Part shown: in pieces, positions 1 through 7,360 of the stretch | How the letters are laid out: each line of letters starts with the position of its first letter | Numbering within the stretch: the stretch's first letter is position 1 | Source: CAYUBI01 sp964443005 | GTDB lineage: Bacteria > Margulisbacteria > Riflemargulisbacteria > GWF2-35-9 > CAYUBI01 | Reading direction: 5' to 3' | Assembly: GCA_964443005.1 (NCBI GenBank) | Contig: CAYUBI010000010.1 | Location: forward strand, 1 to 32,737 | DNA: 32,737 nucleotides | The notes under the pieces: generated by a model | Databases searched by the model: none | What the model was told of the DNA's origin: nothing | What the model saw: the letters and a program-made list of their open reading frames with translations, nothing else | Program-made: the position numbers and the translations under genes

Positions 1-2
1 TA

Positions 3-233
3 AAAGGAAAAATCGAAGGAATTGCAGAAGGTATTGAAAAAGGTAAGATCGAAGGTAAGATCGAAGGAAAAATCGAAGGCAAGCTTGAAGGCAAGATTGA
101 AGGCCTTGCAGAGGGTCTTGAAAAAGGTCGACAAGAAGGTTTAATTGCAGCTTATCAAAAATTAGTAAAAAATGGAGTTTCTTCTGATAAAGCACGCGAT
201 ATGTTAGGCCTTATAGATGCTCCGTTAAATTAA
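3..233 (+). CDS. Rpn-type PD-(D/E)XK nuclease/putative transposase, C-terminal tail (partial)
   Basis: The open frame enters from the left edge and stops with TAA at 231-233, so only the last 76 residues are present and no start exists in the window. It consists of tandem four-residue units of the KIEG/KLEG type, encoded by near-identical 12-base repeats at about 40-110. A helical end follows (GLIAAYQKLVKNGVS, then a final IDAPLN). Such charged KxEG repeat tails are characteristic of the Rpn / PD-(D/E)XK nuclease family transposases, which are recombination-promoting nucleases with an N-terminal catalytic domain. That domain lies outside the window, so the assignment rests on the tail alone. 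Repeats this regular can also vary in number by slippage. Confidence 0.6.
   Translation, partial: KGKIEGIAEGIEKGKIEGKIEGKIEGKLEGKIEGLAEGLEKGRQEGLIAAYQKLVKNGVSSDKARDMLGLIDAPLN
38..110 (+). repeat. 12-bp tandem repeats encoding KIEG units
   Basis: Consecutive 12-base units of the form AAGATCGAAGGT/A/C occur in frame, with gradual divergence (ATC, CTT and ATT at the second codon). They encode a charged low-complexity tail. This is a coding repeat and not a CRISPR, since there are no spacers. Confidence 0.75.
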
Positions 234-583
234 ACACTATAAAACCAATGGCTTTTGTGAATTTATTCGTGTTTTTGTTTCTATAAGGTCACAGCTGCCG
301 ACTTCCTGCATATTCGAATGGCGTTAAACTAGAAATTCGTACGTAAACTAAGTCGCCATTGCGACTGGCATATGATGCGAATAATTATTCGCCCTTGCTA
401 TCGTCGTTCCTAGCGGCAACGTGGGTATAGGAACTGCAAGTCCGTAAGCCCTACCCCTTTACACGACACTTTTTCCTTGTGACTATGCCATTGATTTTTT
501 AACGTATCGATTATCAGACATAAAAGATCGATTGCTTTGGAATGTTTTTTTTCAGACGGTTAGAAAGGAAAAAGTTCAGTTAT
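234..583. other. Intergenic stretch with GC-rich, hairpin-prone island (290-480)
   Basis: I see no convincing gene. The segment from about 290 to 480 is visibly richer in G+C than its surroundings. It holds several inverted repeats: GTCGC-CATT-GCGAC at 352-365, a perfect 16-bp palindrome GCGAATAATTATTCGC at 377-392, and GTTCCTA/TAGGAAC arms at 406-412 and 428-434. It could be a structured RNA, a palindromic repeat element or the remnant of an insertion. Reading frames through it are broken by stops on both strands. Confidence 0.5.
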
Positions 584-874
584 ATGGACAAGATGTTATT
601 TGAATGGATTTATTGTGCCGAACAAGACTTACTTTCGGCAAAAATACTTATTGATTCGACCCGCACAGTCCCAGCTGTCGCTATTTATGAGTCGCATCAA
701 GCTATCGAGAAAATATTTAAAGCTTATCTTCATTTTCTTAAATTAGCAATTCCAAAAACGCACGATCTACTTCAATATCCGTCTGGAGATAGATTTGATA
801 AAGATGAAGCGATTATTTGTTATAGTACTGCTGAAAAAATAGTAGAGTTCTTTAAACAAAAAATTGAAAAATAA
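584..874 (+). CDS. HEPN-domain protein, internally shortened
   Basis: A small protein of 96 residues when started at the ATG at 584, behind a purine-rich AGAAAGGAAAAAG stretch. The frame is open back to an ATG at 542, but that would add an unlikely MFFFRR leader. The N-terminal half fits the HEPN family (pfam05168-like): FEWIYCAEQDLLSAK, then SHQAIEKIFKAYLHF and PKTHDLL. The C-terminal half also fits (YPSGDRFDKDEA, AEKIVEFFKQKI). In full-length relatives these halves are separated by roughly 30-40 residues of helix that are missing here, as if an in-frame deletion joined them. HEPN proteins of this type usually pair with an MNT-type nucleotidyltransferase as a toxin-antitoxin or RNA-targeting pair; no partner gene is visible. 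It may be non-functional. Confidence 0.65.
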   Translation: MDKMLFEWIYCAEQDLLSAKILIDSTRTVPAVAIYESHQAIEKIFKAYLHFLKLAIPKTHDLLQYPSGDRFDKDEAIICYSTAEKIVEFFKQKIEK

Positions 875-1116
875 TCTATGTTCGCAGTATGAAATGAGTT
901 TGCTTAAATCCTTGCTCATTCCCTTTCTTTTCCTTCTCTAGAGATTCAGCAGGGCTTGGTTGTAGCGGTTATGAAGCTGGAATGCCAAGGGTTTCTACTA
1001 CTTGCTGGTACAAATGGTTTAGGCTGAGGCGGTGGTGATGCTCTAAATTCTAAAAAAATCATAATGTTTAATCTTCGTTATTTTGCGGGAAATGCTGGTT
1101 GATTGATGGTTATCTC
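875..1116. other. Intergenic stretch, no gene recognised
   Basis: No start/Shine-Dalgarno combination or protein family is recognised here. The part from about 940 to 1040 is GC-richer than the flanks and may be the remnant of a lost gene or a structured transcript. The downstream end merges into the promoter of the aconitase gene. Confidence 0.4.
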
Positions 1117-1120
1117 TTGA

Positions 1121-1150
1121 CTGACAAAATAAACAAAGTATCGGTATAAT
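1121..1150 (+). promoter_or_regulatory. Sigma70-type promoter for the aconitase operon
   Basis: A -35 CTGACA (1121-1126) and a perfect -10 TATAAT (1145-1150) are separated by 18 bases. The predicted start of transcription is near 1157, giving a leader of about 75 bases before the aconitase ATG. Confidence 0.65.
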
Positions 1151-1160
1151 GAATTAATAA

Positions 1161-1197
1161 TTTAGTATTAATTAAATTAAATTAAATCAATACTAAA
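1161..1197 (+). promoter_or_regulatory. Inverted repeat in the aconitase leader (operator or hairpin)
   Basis: TTTAGTATT (1161-1169) is mirrored by AATACTAAA (1189-1197) around an AT-only spacer built from ATTAA units. It lies just downstream of the predicted transcription start, where a repressor could block transcription or a leader hairpin could act on translation. The regulator is unknown. Confidence 0.45.
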
Positions 1198-1232
1198 ATC
1201 TAAGTTGAATTGAATTAGAAAGGAATTAGTAC

Positions 1233-3191
1233 ATGGCAAAAAATGTTGTTCAAAAAATTTTAGAATCCCATCTTCGAGATGGTGTGATTGGGGAGACTGC
1301 AGAGATTGGTATTCATATTGATCAAACGTTAACACAAGATGCTACAGGCACTATGGCATATTTGCAGTTCGAGGCTATGGGCATTAAACGTGTCAAAACT
1401 GACCTTTCAGTCAGCTATGTGGATCATAATACGTTGCAAACGAGTTTCGAAAATGCAGATGATCATCATTATTTGCAAACAGTTGCTGCGAAATATGGCA
1501 TTGTGTATTCTCGTGCAGGAAATGGAATTTGCCATCAGGTTCATTTGGAGCGATTTGGTAAGCCTGGTCAAACGTTATTGGGATCAGATTCACATACTCC
1601 TACAGGCGGTGGCATTGGAATGATTGCTATAGGCGCAGGCGGATTGGATGTAGCTGTTGCTATGGCAGGTGGATTATTTTATATTCCGTCACCCAAAGTA
1701 ATTTTGGTAAAACTATCAGGGGTATTATCTAGTTTTGTAACTGCTAAAGACGTTATTTTAAAATTACTTTTAATGTTGTCTACAAAAGGAAATGTTGGCA
1801 AAATTATTGAGTATGGCGGGCCAGGTGTTGCAACCTTATCTGTGCCGGAACGTGCAACAATTACTAATATGGGTGCAGAATTGGGCATTACAACTTCTGT
1901 ATTTCCTTCAGATGCTGTGACGCGAGATTTTTTAAAGGCTCAAGGCAGAGAAACAGATTGGATAGAATGTATTGCTGATTTTGATGCTGATTATGATCGT
2001 TTGATTGAAATTGATTTGTCATCAGTTGAGCCAATGGTTGCTCAACCACATTCGCCAGATCAGATCGTATTGCTTCGCGATATAAAAAATTTGTTGGTCA
2101 ATCAGGTCATGATTGGCAGTTGTACCAATGGGTCTTACGCCGATTTAGCTGTTGTTGCAACATTGCTGAAAGGAAAGACGATTCATCCTACTGTTTCGGT
2201 TGGTGTGGCACCTGGCTCTAAACAAGTGCTGGAAATGTTAGCGCGTGACGGTTATTTGGCGGATTTAATTGCCTCAGGTGTGAGAATATTGGAAAGTGCA
2301 TGTGGATTTTGTATTGGAAATGGCCAAGCTCCTGGCGACAAAGGCGTGAGTTTGCGAACCAATAATCGAAATTTTAAGGCTCGGAGCGGCACTGAAAATG
2401 CTGAAGTATATTTGGCGAGTCCTGAAGTTTGTGCTGCTGCAGCATTAGCTGGAAAAGTCGTTGATCCACGCGACTATTTCAAGGATGTTTCGGTTCCAGT
2501 GAATTTGCCTGTGTCGTTTTTAGTTAATGATAATTTATTAATATTTCCTTTAGCTGAGGAGTCAAGTGTTTCGATTTATCGAGGGCCTAATATTGGGCAA
2601 GCACCGTGTGGTGAAGCTCTAAAATCGTCGATTTTAGGACGCGTTGCCATTAAGGTTAGCGACAAAATTACAACAGATCATATTATGCCTGCTGGCCCGT
2701 TTTTGAAATATCGTTCAAATATTCCAATATATGCAACGTATGTTTTTCACTATTTAGATGCTCGATTTGCAGAACGTTGTTTGGATAACCAGGAGCAGCA
2801 TTTTTCTAGTATTATTATTGCTGGCGAAAGTTATGGGCAGGGGTCGAGTCGTGAACATGCAGCAATGTGCCCAATGTTTTTAGGTGTCAGAGCTGTAATT
2901 GCTAAATCCATGGAGCGTATTCATAAAGCTAATTTAATTAATTTTGGTATTATTCCGTTTCAATTTGCTTATCCTGATGATTACGCGAAATTTTCTATAG
3001 GCGATGAATTGGAAATTCCGTTTATTCAGCAGCGTTTGGCAGCAAATAAGCCTATTGTTTGTTTAAACCAAACTAAAGGTGAAGAATATACGCTTCATTG
3101 TGAATTAACGTCACGTCAGAGAGAGATTGTTTTAGCTGGTGGTGTGTTAACCATGATAAAAGCTAAGGAGTCGCTGACTAGGAGTTTTTGA
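1233..3191 (+). CDS. acnA: Aconitate hydratase (short, Aquifex-type aconitase)
   Basis: A 652-residue [4Fe-4S] hydro-lyase that interconverts citrate and isocitrate in the cytoplasmic TCA cycle. The N-terminal half carries the aconitase signatures SYVDHNTLQ, GSDSHTPTGGGIGM and IGSCTNGSYADL. The three cluster ligands are visible as Cys297, Cys357 and Cys360 (in CGFCIGNGQAP). The C-terminal swivel domain includes ITTDHIMPAG and GESYGQGSSREHAA, the latter containing the substrate-binding serine/arginine loop. At about 650 residues it fits the shorter Aquifex-type aconitase subfamily and not the ~890-residue AcnA/IRP type. The start has AAAGGA eight bases upstream. Its stop overlaps the ATG of the next gene (TGATG), so the two are translationally coupled. 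A promoter and a leader inverted repeat precede it. The substrate could in principle be a homoaconitate-type acid, but motifs favour aconitase. Confidence 0.93.
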   Translation: MAKNVVQKILESHLRDGVIGETAEIGIHIDQTLTQDATGTMAYLQFEAMGIKRVKTDLSVSYVDHNTLQTSFENADDHHYLQTVAAKYGIVYSRAGNGICHQVHLERFGKPGQTLLGSDSHTPTGGGIGMIAIGAGGLDVAVAMAGGLFYIPSPKVILVKLSGVLSSFVTAKDVILKLLLMLSTKGNVGKIIEYGGPGVATLSVPERATITNMGAELGITTSVFPSDAVTRDFLKAQGRETDWIECIADFDADYDRLIEIDLSSVEPMVAQPHSPDQIVLLRDIKNLLVNQVMIGSCTNGSYADLAVVATLLKGKTIHPTVSVGVAPGSKQVLEMLARDGYLADLIASGVRILESACGFCIGNGQAPGDKGVSLRTNNRNFKARSGTENAEVYLASPEVCAAAALAGKVVDPRDYFKDVSVPVNLPVSFLVNDNLLIFPLAEESSVSIYRGPNIGQAPCGEALKSSILGRVAIKVSDKITTDHIMPAGPFLKYRSNIPIYATYVFHYLDARFAERCLDNQEQHFSSIIIAGESYGQGSSREHAAMCPMFLGVRAVIAKSMERIHKANLINFGIIPFQFAYPDDYAKFSIGDELEIPFIQQRLAANKPIVCLNQTKGEEYTLHCELTSRQREIVLAGGVLTMIKAKESLTRSF

Positions 3192-4448
3192 TGTTAATTA
3201 TTGCTAGTCTGATTCTTATTGTTGCTTATATTTTTATTGCCTGGGAAATTACGCCCAAAGTAACTGCAGCTATGTTGGGGGCGTCGATCATGATGTTGTT
3301 GCAGCGTGCGCCAGCAGAAAAGATTTTTGCACATATTGATTTTGCTGTAATTTTTTTGCTGATTGGTATGATGATCATTGTTCATATTGCAAGCCGAAGC
3401 GGTGTTTTTAATTGGTTGGGAATTGAAATTTTAAAAAGAACAGGTGGTAATCCAAAAGTAATTTTGTTTGCTATGGCACTATTAACTGCTTTTTTATCTG
3501 CCTTTTTAGATAATGTTACAACTGTTGTTTTGATGTTACCTATTATTTACAATGTATGTGACCGAATGAAACTATCGCCGCTTCCGTATTTGATTACAAT
3601 CATTTTAGCATCTAATATTGGTGGAACAGCTACGTTGATTGGGGATCCCCCCAATATTCTAATTGGTACTGCAGCCCACTTATCATTTATGGATTTTGTT
3701 CATGAACTTTCAGGTATTATTAGTATTGTATTTTTAGCATCAGTAGGTATTCTTTTTTGGTATTATCGACAGGATTTAAAAAATAAACCTGAATATGCAA
3801 TGATTTTATCAGAATTATCCAGTGTTGGAGTTATCACAGATTATCGCTTAATGGTGCGTTCGATAACTGTTTTGTTTGTGGTTATTTTGGGCTTTATGTT
3901 GAATGGCATTTTGCATGTGGATGCATATGTATGGGCTTNNNNNNNNNNGTGTTCTATTGCTGGGTGAGAAGCCAAAACAAATTATGAATGAAGTTGAATG
4001 GACAACTATTTTCTTTTTTATTGGATTGTTTATTATTATCGGAGGATTTGCAGAAGCTGGTGGCATTAAATTATTATCTCAAGCGCTTCTTTCGACAACT
4101 CACGGTGATTTAAAAATGACAACGTTTTTAATTTTATGGGCCTCTGGATTGTTTTCAGCAGTTATTGATAATATCCCTTATACAATTACAATGATTCCAA
4201 TAATTCAAAATTTGCATGCAGTTATGGATGTTACGCCATTATGGTGGAGCTTGTCTTTAGGCGCTTGTTTAGGCGGAAATGCAACGATTATTGGCGCTGC
4301 AGCTAATGTGATTGTATCCGAGTCAAGTCATCATCGCGGAGTTCCCATTACTTTTATGGCTTTTTTGAAAATTGGTAGTTTAATTACCTTTGTCTCCTTG
4401 GTCATTAGTTCGATATATTTATATTTGCGATTTTTTTTTTTTTTTTAA
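3191..4448 (+). CDS. ArsB/NhaD (SLC13-like) ion transporter, interrupted by assembly gap
   Basis: A polytopic membrane protein of about 420 residues. It has two homologous halves rich in hydrophobic helices and the family motifs SAFLDNVTTVVLMLP and GGTATLIGDPPNILIG in the first half. The second half carries WTTIFFFIGLFIIIGG, SAVIDNIPYTITMIP and GGNATIIGAAANVI. These mark the ion transporter superfamily group of ArsB, NhaD and related permeases; the transported ion cannot be read from sequence. The ATG at 3191 overlaps the aconitase stop and has AGGAG seven bases upstream. Ten Ns at 3939-3948 break the frame: the part before the gap reads with codons starting at 3191, the part after with codons starting at 3951. 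The true gap length must therefore be a multiple of three. The C-terminus ends in phenylalanines encoded by a run of 16 T (4431-4446). Coupling to aconitase suggests a linked role, perhaps organic-acid or cation balance, but that is inference. Confidence 0.85.
3939..3948. other. Scaffold gap (10 N) inside the transporter gene
   Basis: Ten Ns of placeholder length. Frames on either side show that the real missing length must be divisible by three, so the gene is probably intact in the organism. Confidence 0.95.
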
Positions 4449-4456
4449 ACAGCTTA

Positions 4457-5230
4457 ATGACCATGAAATTAACTTTTTTAGGTTCAGGCACTTCACAGGG
4501 GGTACCTATGATTGGCTGTTCTTGTTATGTTTGTCTTTCCACAAATCCAAAAAACAAACGCTGGCGTGCATCTGTGTTGCTGACAATGGAGGATCATAAG
4601 AATATTTTGATTGATTGTTCCACTGACTTTCGTACGCAAGCCTTAAACTTTAATATTAAATCCATTGATTCTGTATTAATTACTCATGCACATGCAGATC
4701 ATATTTTTGGATTGGATGATTTGCGTGCATATAATCATTGGCAACAAAATCCAATTGATCTTTATATGAGTGCAATGACATTCAAGGAAGTGAAGCGGAT
4801 TTATACGTATGCTTTTGATGAACCGTTGCAAATGGGCGGTGGTGTGCCACAGTTAGATGTTCATGTGATTGATGGGCCATTTGTAGCTGCTGGCGTTGAA
4901 TTTACGCCAATTCCCATTTTTCATGGGAAGCTGGGAATACTGGGGTTTCGATGGGGCGATACTGCGTATCTGACAGATTGTAAAACCATTCCTGCAGATA
5001 GTTTAACCAAACTTCGTGGATTGAAGGTGCTTGTTCTGAATGCGTTGTGGCTTTCTCGACCGCATAGTACGCATTTGTCTATTATGGATGCCTTAGATGT
5101 AATTGCCGAATTACAACCAAAGGTTACGTATTTTACTCATATTGCACATCGGGTAGATCATGATGTGATTGAAGCGATTTTGCCGCCTAATGTTCATCTG
5201 GCTTATGATGGACTTGTGTTAACTCTTTAG
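4457..5230 (+). CDS. MBL-fold metal-dependent hydrolase (PhnP-like phosphodiesterase)
   Basis: A 257-residue metallo-beta-lactamase-fold protein, or 255 if the ATG at 4463 (MKLTFLGSGTSQGVP, as relatives begin) is used. Visible motifs are GSGTSQGVPMIGC at the N-terminus, a CxxC-type cysteine pair (CSCYVC), ILIDCSTDFR, the metal-binding ITHAHADHIFGLDDLR, and later TPIPIFHGKLGILGFR, YLTDCKTIP and YFTHIAHRVDHD, which supply further metal ligands. PhnP-like enzymes cleave cyclic phosphodiesters; in many bacteria close homologues occur without any phosphonate operon, so the substrate is unknown. There is no good Shine-Dalgarno, and the start lies eight bases after the transporter stop, so re-initiation is likely. 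The last 12 bases overlap the end of queC on the other strand. Confidence 0.85.
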   Translation: MTMKLTFLGSGTSQGVPMIGCSCYVCLSTNPKNKRWRASVLLTMEDHKNILIDCSTDFRTQALNFNIKSIDSVLITHAHADHIFGLDDLRAYNHWQQNPIDLYMSAMTFKEVKRIYTYAFDEPLQMGGGVPQLDVHVIDGPFVAAGVEFTPIPIFHGKLGILGFRWGDTAYLTDCKTIPADSLTKLRGLKVLVLNALWLSRPHSTHLSIMDALDVIAELQPKVTYFTHIAHRVDHDVIEAILPPNVHLAYDGLVLTL

Positions 5231-5884
5231 TGGATCTTTAACCCCTGCATCTGCAAATCCTTTTGCGCGTAACTTGCACGCCGGACATTTTTCGCATGGC
5301 GGAACTTGGCCTTCGTAACACGTATGCGTTAAAGCTAATGCGTTGACGCAGTTTAGTGTGACTGCTAGGTCAATAGTTTCTTTTTTGGTTAAATGCATGA
5401 GCGGCGTATGAATAGTAAAAAATCCATCCATTCCTAGTGATAATGTTTTTTCCAAGGAGTCTATTGTATTGCGGCGGCAATCTGGATAGCCACTATAATC
5501 GGTTTCGCAGGCGCCTACAACTAAATCTGAAATGTTTTTTGTGTAAGCTAATGCAGCAGCGTAAGTAAGAAAAATTAAATTTCGTCCTGGCACAAAGGTG
5601 TTGGGAAGCTCGCCTAGATTTTGAAAAATCGATATAGCTGGATCCAAAAGTGCGTTTTGGCCAATTTGTGTAAATGTGTTGATGTTGAGTATCTGATGCT
5701 TGACTTTTGCATAGTCAGCAACTTTTTTTGCAGCAGTTAGCTCAATGCGATGACGTTGCCCATAATCAAAGGAAAGCGCTTCCACTTCTTTGAAAATAGA
5801 TTTAGCCCAAAAAAGGCAAGTGGTAGAATCTTGGCCGCCACTTAACAGCACAAGAGCATTTTTTAGTTTTGTTTGAGAAACCAT
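5219..5884 (-). CDS. queC: 7-cyano-7-deazaguanine (preQ0) synthase
   Basis: A 221-residue ATP-dependent amide-ligase/nitrile synthase that converts 7-carboxy-7-deazaguanine to preQ0 in queuosine biosynthesis. The PP-loop SGGQDS lies at residues 15-20. FDYGQRHRIEL, VPGRNLIFLTYAAA and VVGACETDYSGYPDCR follow. The zinc site is complete at the C-terminus: Cys189, Cys197, Cys200 and Cys203 (CEKCPACKLR). Length matches the family. The ATG at 5884 overlaps the end of the upstream hydrolase by 22 bases, so the two form one minus-strand operon. The 3' end overlaps the convergent MBL-fold gene. No other que genes are in the window. Confidence 0.95.
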   Translation of the reverse strand: MVSQTKLKNALVLLSGGQDSTTCLFWAKSIFKEVEALSFDYGQRHRIELTAAKKVADYAKVKHQILNINTFTQIGQNALLDPAISIFQNLGELPNTFVPGRNLIFLTYAAALAYTKNISDLVVGACETDYSGYPDCRRNTIDSLEKTLSLGMDGFFTIHTPLMHLTKKETIDLAVTLNCVNALALTHTCYEGQVPPCEKCPACKLRAKGFADAGVKDPLKS

Positions 5885-7065
5885 GAAATAATCCTTTCAT
5901 TGTATTTTTGATAATGTTCGTGACCCATGTCATTCACTAAATCATACGTTACTTTGAATCCTTGCGATTTTAAAAAATCAACGGTTTTATCTGCAGTAGA
6001 ATAGGGGATAAGGTGATCCTTTTTCCCTTGGATCATATAAACAGGAATACGTTTGTTTTTTTGTAGCATTTCCCATTGAATCGCTTCCTTATTCGATGGG
6101 CCTACTAGGCCCATAAAGGTTTGCATAGCTTTAAATACCCCTGGATGATTGAGTCCCAAAACTAGTCCGAAATGAGCTCCTGCAGAAGCACCTGAAAGAA
6201 AAATATCTTTGAGTCCTAAGTCGCGTTTTACTTTTTCAGCTAAAAATAGCAGACGATTAATTTCGTTCATAGACCATGAACTAGAATTGGTAGACGATGG
6301 ACATACTACAACAAAATCGCGATCCATAATAGAGCTCCAGTTTGTAATATAGCCTTGGCCAGTTTCTCCAGATCCATGCAAGGATAAGATCAAGTGTACT
6401 GCTTTTTTTTGGGGAATCATAACTGAAAAATTACCTTGGGCAGCAGTATAATTATGAATGCCTGGACTTAAGCTTTTGAGTGATTCAAAGGGTTGTCGAT
6501 TTTCTAGTTGAAAAGATAAATCGTCAACGTCCATTTTAATCAGGATATTTGCTGTATTGAAAACATAATTCATGGTGTTAAGATGTTGTGCAGTTACAGT
6601 AAATTGTGAAGTTTCATTGTTAAAAGACGTTGCTGTTTTGACAATGCTAAGTGGAAAAAGTGCGCGTTGATTAAAATTAAAGTATTTTGTTCCAGTGATA
6701 GGAATCATGTTGCGTTGAACTGGGAGCAGTGGCAGTTGGGTTATTCCCATAATTGATGGAACATAGTGAATGGCTTGTTGATTTACTCCAAAAATCCAAT
6801 TAGATCCTGCGTGATAAAAGGCCAAATCAAAGCGTTTAGTTTGATAAAAAAACAATTTGGTCATTTTTGTTAGTTGAAAACCAGGTGTATAGTGATAAGT
6901 TTCAAGCTCAATATCGTTTTCAAGATTGATGCCAGCAGGAGTTTGATTATAGAACCAATAGGTCATACCAACGAATTGATGTTGTTTAAATAATTTATAA
7001 GTGAAAATTTCCTCTGAAAAACTGAAAGAGATTATTCCGCAAAGTAGAAGTGTCGTAAATTTCAT
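5863..7065 (-). CDS. Secreted alpha/beta hydrolase (esterase-like)
   Basis: A 400-residue protein with a short signal peptide (hydrophobic residues 4-16, then SEE), so it is exported. Residues about 20-215 form a beta-rich N-terminal region I do not recognise. Residues about 220-400 are an alpha/beta-hydrolase domain with a plausible complete triad: nucleophile Ser294 in SGASAG, Asp350 in GKKDHLIPY, and His382 or His384 in DMGHEHY. The HGSGE motif at 230-234 supplies the oxyanion hole. This layout resembles PHB-depolymerase/feruloyl-esterase-like enzymes; the substrate is unknown. It is the first gene of an operon with queC, with which it overlaps by 22 bases; the functional link between them is not obvious. 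AAAGG lies about 14 bases before the ATG, a weak ribosome site. Confidence 0.8.
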   Translation of the reverse strand: MKFTTLLLCGIISFSFSEEIFTYKLFKQHQFVGMTYWFYNQTPAGINLENDIELETYHYTPGFQLTKMTKLFFYQTKRFDLAFYHAGSNWIFGVNQQAIHYVPSIMGITQLPLLPVQRNMIPITGTKYFNFNQRALFPLSIVKTATSFNNETSQFTVTAQHLNTMNYVFNTANILIKMDVDDLSFQLENRQPFESLKSLSPGIHNYTAAQGNFSVMIPQKKAVHLILSLHGSGETGQGYITNWSSIMDRDFVVVCPSSTNSSSWSMNEINRLLFLAEKVKRDLGLKDIFLSGASAGAHFGLVLGLNHPGVFKAMQTFMGLVGPSNKEAIQWEMLQKNKRIPVYMIQGKKDHLIPYSTADKTVDFLKSQGFKVTYDLVNDMGHEHYQKYNERIISWFLKQN

Positions 7066-7096
7066 GGATGCATGTTAACCTTTTCTTTCTATTCTA

Positions 7097-7126
7097 TTGT
7101 CAAATTGTAATTGAATACTATATACT
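7097..7126 (+). promoter_or_regulatory. Promoter for tRNA-Met
   Basis: TTGTCA (7097-7102) and TATACT (7121-7126) are spaced by 18 bases. Transcription would start near 7133, about 16 bases before the mature tRNA 5' end. Confidence 0.65.
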
Positions 7127-7148
7127 TGTACAGCATTTTTAAATGCGT

Positions 7149-7225
7149 GGCGATGTAGCTCAGATGGTTAGAGCACACGGCTCATACCCGTGGTGTCGGT
7201 GGTTCGATCCCACTCATCGCTACCA
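7149..7225 (+). tRNA. tRNA-Met (anticodon CAT), elongator type
   Basis: A complete 77-base cloverleaf with encoded CCA. The acceptor stem GGCGATG pairs with CATCGCT (first pair G-U), followed by ACCA. The D arm holds AGCTCAGATGGTTAGAGC. The anticodon stem CACGG/CCGTG encloses loop CTCATAC, and the T arm GGTGG/CCACT encloses TTCGATC. The paired 1-72 end argues for the elongator and not the initiator. A lysidine-modified tRNA-Ile2 also reads CAT and cannot be excluded absolutely, but the body is Met-like. Confidence 0.95.
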
Positions 7226-7360
7226 AATATAACATAGTATTTATATTTGAGTGTTGTAACTTTTCCTCTTATTTCTTTTTCCCTATTTTTTTGCTAATAT
7301 GAATTTTATATTATTGCTTTGAAATCAACGATTATTTACATTGAAAAAGGGGGGCAAGTT
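7226..7360 (+). promoter_or_regulatory. clpC leader region, no clear promoter
   Basis: An AT-rich leader between tRNA-Met and clpC. I find no well-spaced -35/-10 pair, no CIRCE element and no CtsR-type heptad repeat, so clpC may be read through from the tRNA promoter or from a non-sigma70 promoter. The only clear signal is the AAGGGGGG ribosome site. Confidence 0.35.

Noticed and set aside
38..110. 12-bp repeats at the left edge as a CRISPR or regulatory repeat
   Set aside because: They are contiguous, in frame and translate to a known type of charged tail.
542..583. Upstream ATG (542) as the HEPN start
   Set aside because: It would add MFFFRRLERKKFSY with no ribosome site; the ATG at 584 has a purine-rich site and matches family starts.
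1117..1150. TTGACT (1117-1122) as the -35 of the aconitase promoter
   Set aside because: Spacing to TATAAT would be 22 bases; CTGACA at 1121-1126 gives 18 and is preferred.
7226..7360. Heat-shock operator (CIRCE or CtsR box) ahead of clpC
   Set aside because: No inverted CIRCE arms and no GGTCAAA-type heptad repeat are present.
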